Source of the DNA: Clostridiales bacterium
Lineage (GTDB): Bacteria > Bacillota > Clostridia > Oscillospirales > CAG-272
Assembly: GCA_012800735.1 (NCBI GenBank)
Contig: JAAZIU010000001.1
Span: 1 to 62,482 of the forward strand
Reading direction: 5' to 3'
DNA length: 62,482 nucleotides
Shown: positions 61,195 through 62,482 of the stretch, piece by piece
How positions within the stretch are numbered: position 1 is the stretch's first letter
Layout of the letters: each line of letters opens with the position of its first letter
Notes under the pieces: generated by a model
Databases searched by the model: none
The model's input: the letters and a program-made list of their open reading frames with translations, nothing else
Told to the model about the DNA's origin: nothing
Position numbers and translations under genes: made by a program

Positions 61195-61977
61195 TTGGCT
61201 AACGCAAAAAGCCGGAAAAAAGTTCCGGCAAAACAGACTGAAAACGAAGCCGTTCTCAACCGTATGATGCTCGTCCTTGTGGTGGCTATATCGGTTATAT
61301 CCATGTTGATATTCGGTCACGGAGGCCGATTTGAGCGGATGTTCGTCGTTTACGCGCTGCCGTGGTTCCAGCTTGCTTCGGCGCTGCTTTTTGTCGCCGC
61401 GCTGGTATATTATATAGTTATGAAAAAGTCAGGCAAGGACGAATCCACTCGCGTTATAACCTCCTCGTTTTGCCTTATAACGGCGGCGGTCGCGCTTTCC
61501 GCTCTTTTGACTTATAAACTCGTCGGCTCGTCGTATATAACCGCCGGCTTTATTGCCGCCGTAACCTTAATAGCGTTTGCGGCAAGATATTATCCGGTTT
61601 CCTTTTTCTGTCTGACCGTGTTCACCTCCGTCGGACTCGGATTTTTACTGGCTGCGAGAGCAAGCCTGTCAAACAGCCCGTTTTACACCGCTCTTGCGAT
61701 TGCGGCGAAAGTTATCGCGGTGCTTATCCCGGTAGCGGGCGCTGTCTGGGCCGTCATAATAAAGAAAAAGAACGGCGGCATCAGAACCGATTCCGGGATC
61801 CGTCCGGTTTTTAAAGAAAATGAGTCGGCCGTCCCGTTTTATATTATGGCAGCGCTCCTGCTTGTCGGCGCGGCGACCGTTTCCTTTTTCAGCGGCTTTA
61901 CGGTATATGTCCTGGCGGTGATTTCAGCGGCTTATTTGATATTCGGCGTAATTTACACGGTAAAATTCAGAGCCTGA
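61195..61977 (+). CDS. Integral membrane protein of unknown function
   Basis: The 260-residue protein has a basic N-terminus (about 20 residues with K-S-R-K-K) and about seven hydrophobic segments. A polar loop near residue 185-200 (K-K-K-N-G-G-I-R) divides them. I choose the TTG at 61195 (GGAGTGA five bases upstream); a GTG at 61186 in the same frame overlaps the rsmE stop. It is probably cotranscribed with rsmE. No transporter or enzyme motif is visible and I recognise no family. Confidence 0.7.
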   Translation: MANAKSRKKVPAKQTENEAVLNRMMLVLVVAISVISMLIFGHGGRFERMFVVYALPWFQLASALLFVAALVYYIVMKKSGKDESTRVITSSFCLITAAVALSALLTYKLVGSSYITAGFIAAVTLIAFAARYYPVSFFCLTVFTSVGLGFLLAARASLSNSPFYTALAIAAKVIAVLIPVAGAVWAVIIKKKNGGIRTDSGIRPVFKENESAVPFYIMAALLLVGAATVSFFSGFTVYVLAVISAAYLIFGVIYTVKFRA

Positions 61978-62382
61978 CGATTCGTGATAACGCCGCACCC
62001 CCCGTCGATGAGCGCCCGGCAGCCGAAATAACGGCAATTATCATAAAAACTCTGCAAACATTCTGCTAAAATTTATTTAAAAGTTAAAAAATGCTATTGA
62101 AATTTCACAAAAAGCGGTGTACAATATAGTATATAATACATATAATTGGTTTTTATCCGGGCCGAAGCAGAGAAACCGTCTCGGCAATGTAATGAAAACC
62201 GCCGTCAAGTGAGCTTCAACAGCGTTTTTATTTGTGCGTTTCGGGTGCAGGCGAACGCGAAGATGAGGCTTTTCCTTGTTTTTCCTTTTTTATACGGTGG
62301 TTTTGGCAAAAATATCAGTTTCGATGGCGCCGAAATTGTCGGCGAACGATGAAGAGACTCATTAAGTATACAGGAGGCACTT
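61978..62382 (+). promoter_or_regulatory. Promoter and long leader before the last gene
   Basis: TTGAAA (62097-62102), a 17-base spacer and TACAAT (62120-62125) predict a start near 62132 and a leader of about 250 bases. Within it GCCGA near 62162 can pair with TCGGC near 62181, enclosing an AGA/TCT pair. Further GC-rich segments (62230-62260, 62318-62347) alternate with T-rich ones. It resembles no riboswitch that I can name. AGGAGG lies five bases before the ATG. I see no open frame in the leader that looks like a gene. Confidence 0.55.
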
Positions 62383-62482
62383 ATGTCCAACAGACTGTTC
62401 CAGGGCATTATTCATCAGATGAAGGATGCGATTAACCGAATGATCGGTGTCATAGACGAAAACGGCGTGGTAGTATCCTGCA
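62383..62482 (+). CDS. Start of a possible PucR/CdaR-type regulator, cut by the window edge
   Basis: Only the first 33 codons are present (MSNRLFQGIIHQMKDAINR, then I-G-V-I-D-E-N-G-V-V-V-S-C). The segment I-G-V-I-D-E-N-G resembles the start of a sensory domain (PAS-like or sugar-diacid type) of clostridial helix-turn-helix regulators of the PucR/CdaR group. The strong AGGAGG site and promoter support a real gene. The family is a guess from a short N-terminus. Confidence 0.45.
   Translation, partial: MSNRLFQGIIHQMKDAINRMIGVIDENGVVVSC

Noticed and set aside
1..62482. Prophage, insertion sequence, integrase or defence genes
   Set aside because: I checked the real coding regions and found no transposase, integrase, phage structural or restriction-type motif.

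Overview
The window reads as chromosomal DNA of a Gram-positive anaerobe of the Clostridia (Firmicutes), probably an uncultured Oscillospirales-like lineage; the rank below class is inference. The evidence is an L27 with a cleavable N-terminal extension next to the Prp protease that removes it, a miaB-ymcA-mutS-mutL order shared with Bacillus, an RqcH/NFACT protein, HrcA with a CIRCE element, S-layer homology domains, several solute-binding lipoproteins, and many near-consensus sigma-A promoters (TTGACA-like, 17-bp spacer, TATAAT-like). I saw no tRNA, rRNA, insertion sequence, prophage or CRISPR array.

Layout. 1-3100: two secreted-protein genes (one cut by the edge), a small membrane protein and a Gfo/Idh/MocA oxidoreductase. 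3099-11710 (minus): one long apparent operon of NusG-domain-II protein, Gx-type transporter, ApbE, MiaB, YmcA, MutS and MutL, so flavinylation-type genes lie upstream of tRNA modification and mismatch repair. 11822-17900: DMT transporter, PcrA helicase, mannose-6-phosphate isomerase, then a DUF2325-DUF3793-flavodoxin operon behind two matching palindromes at its promoter. 18092-23497: a solute-binding lipoprotein, the rplU-prp-rpmA operon, a second wall-anchored carbohydrate-binding protein and an exported GH3 enzyme. 23573-29619: a tight operon (solute-binding lipoprotein, predicted toroid glycosidase-like enzyme, uroporphyrinogen-decarboxylase-like enzyme) divergent from an AraC regulator. 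29911-33792: a 1293-residue S-layer protein with eight copies of a repeat I do not recognise. 33881-40894: RqcH operon, methyltransferase/YerC pair, LplA, and two small unknown proteins that look like diverged paralogues. 41183-46390: ECF S component with a structured leader, another solute-binding lipoprotein, and a tandem duplication of a PHP-domain metallohydrolase. 46493-53283: GpmI, UvrB, UvrA. 53483-61977: the CIRCE-hrcA-grpE-dnaK heat-shock operon, a zinc-ribbon/TM2 protein with its own promoter, dnaJ-prmA, then rsmE and a membrane protein. 62097-62482: a promoter, a leader of about 250 nt and the start of a further gene.

How the genes fit together. Most of the window is housekeeping: DNA repair (MutSL, UvrAB, PcrA), ribosome and protein quality control (L21, L27, Prp, RqcH, DnaK system, PrmA, RsmE, MiaB). 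The accessory layer concerns the cell surface and carbohydrates: three solute-binding lipoproteins without adjacent permeases, two wall-anchored carbohydrate-binding-like proteins, an S-layer repeat protein, GH3, ManA and a sugar-type regulator. The best candidates for something undescribed are the S-layer repeat family, the lipoprotein-toroid-UroD-like operon, the twin operator of the DUF2325/DUF3793/flavodoxin operon, the leader of the ECF S component and the paralogous pair at 40144-40894.
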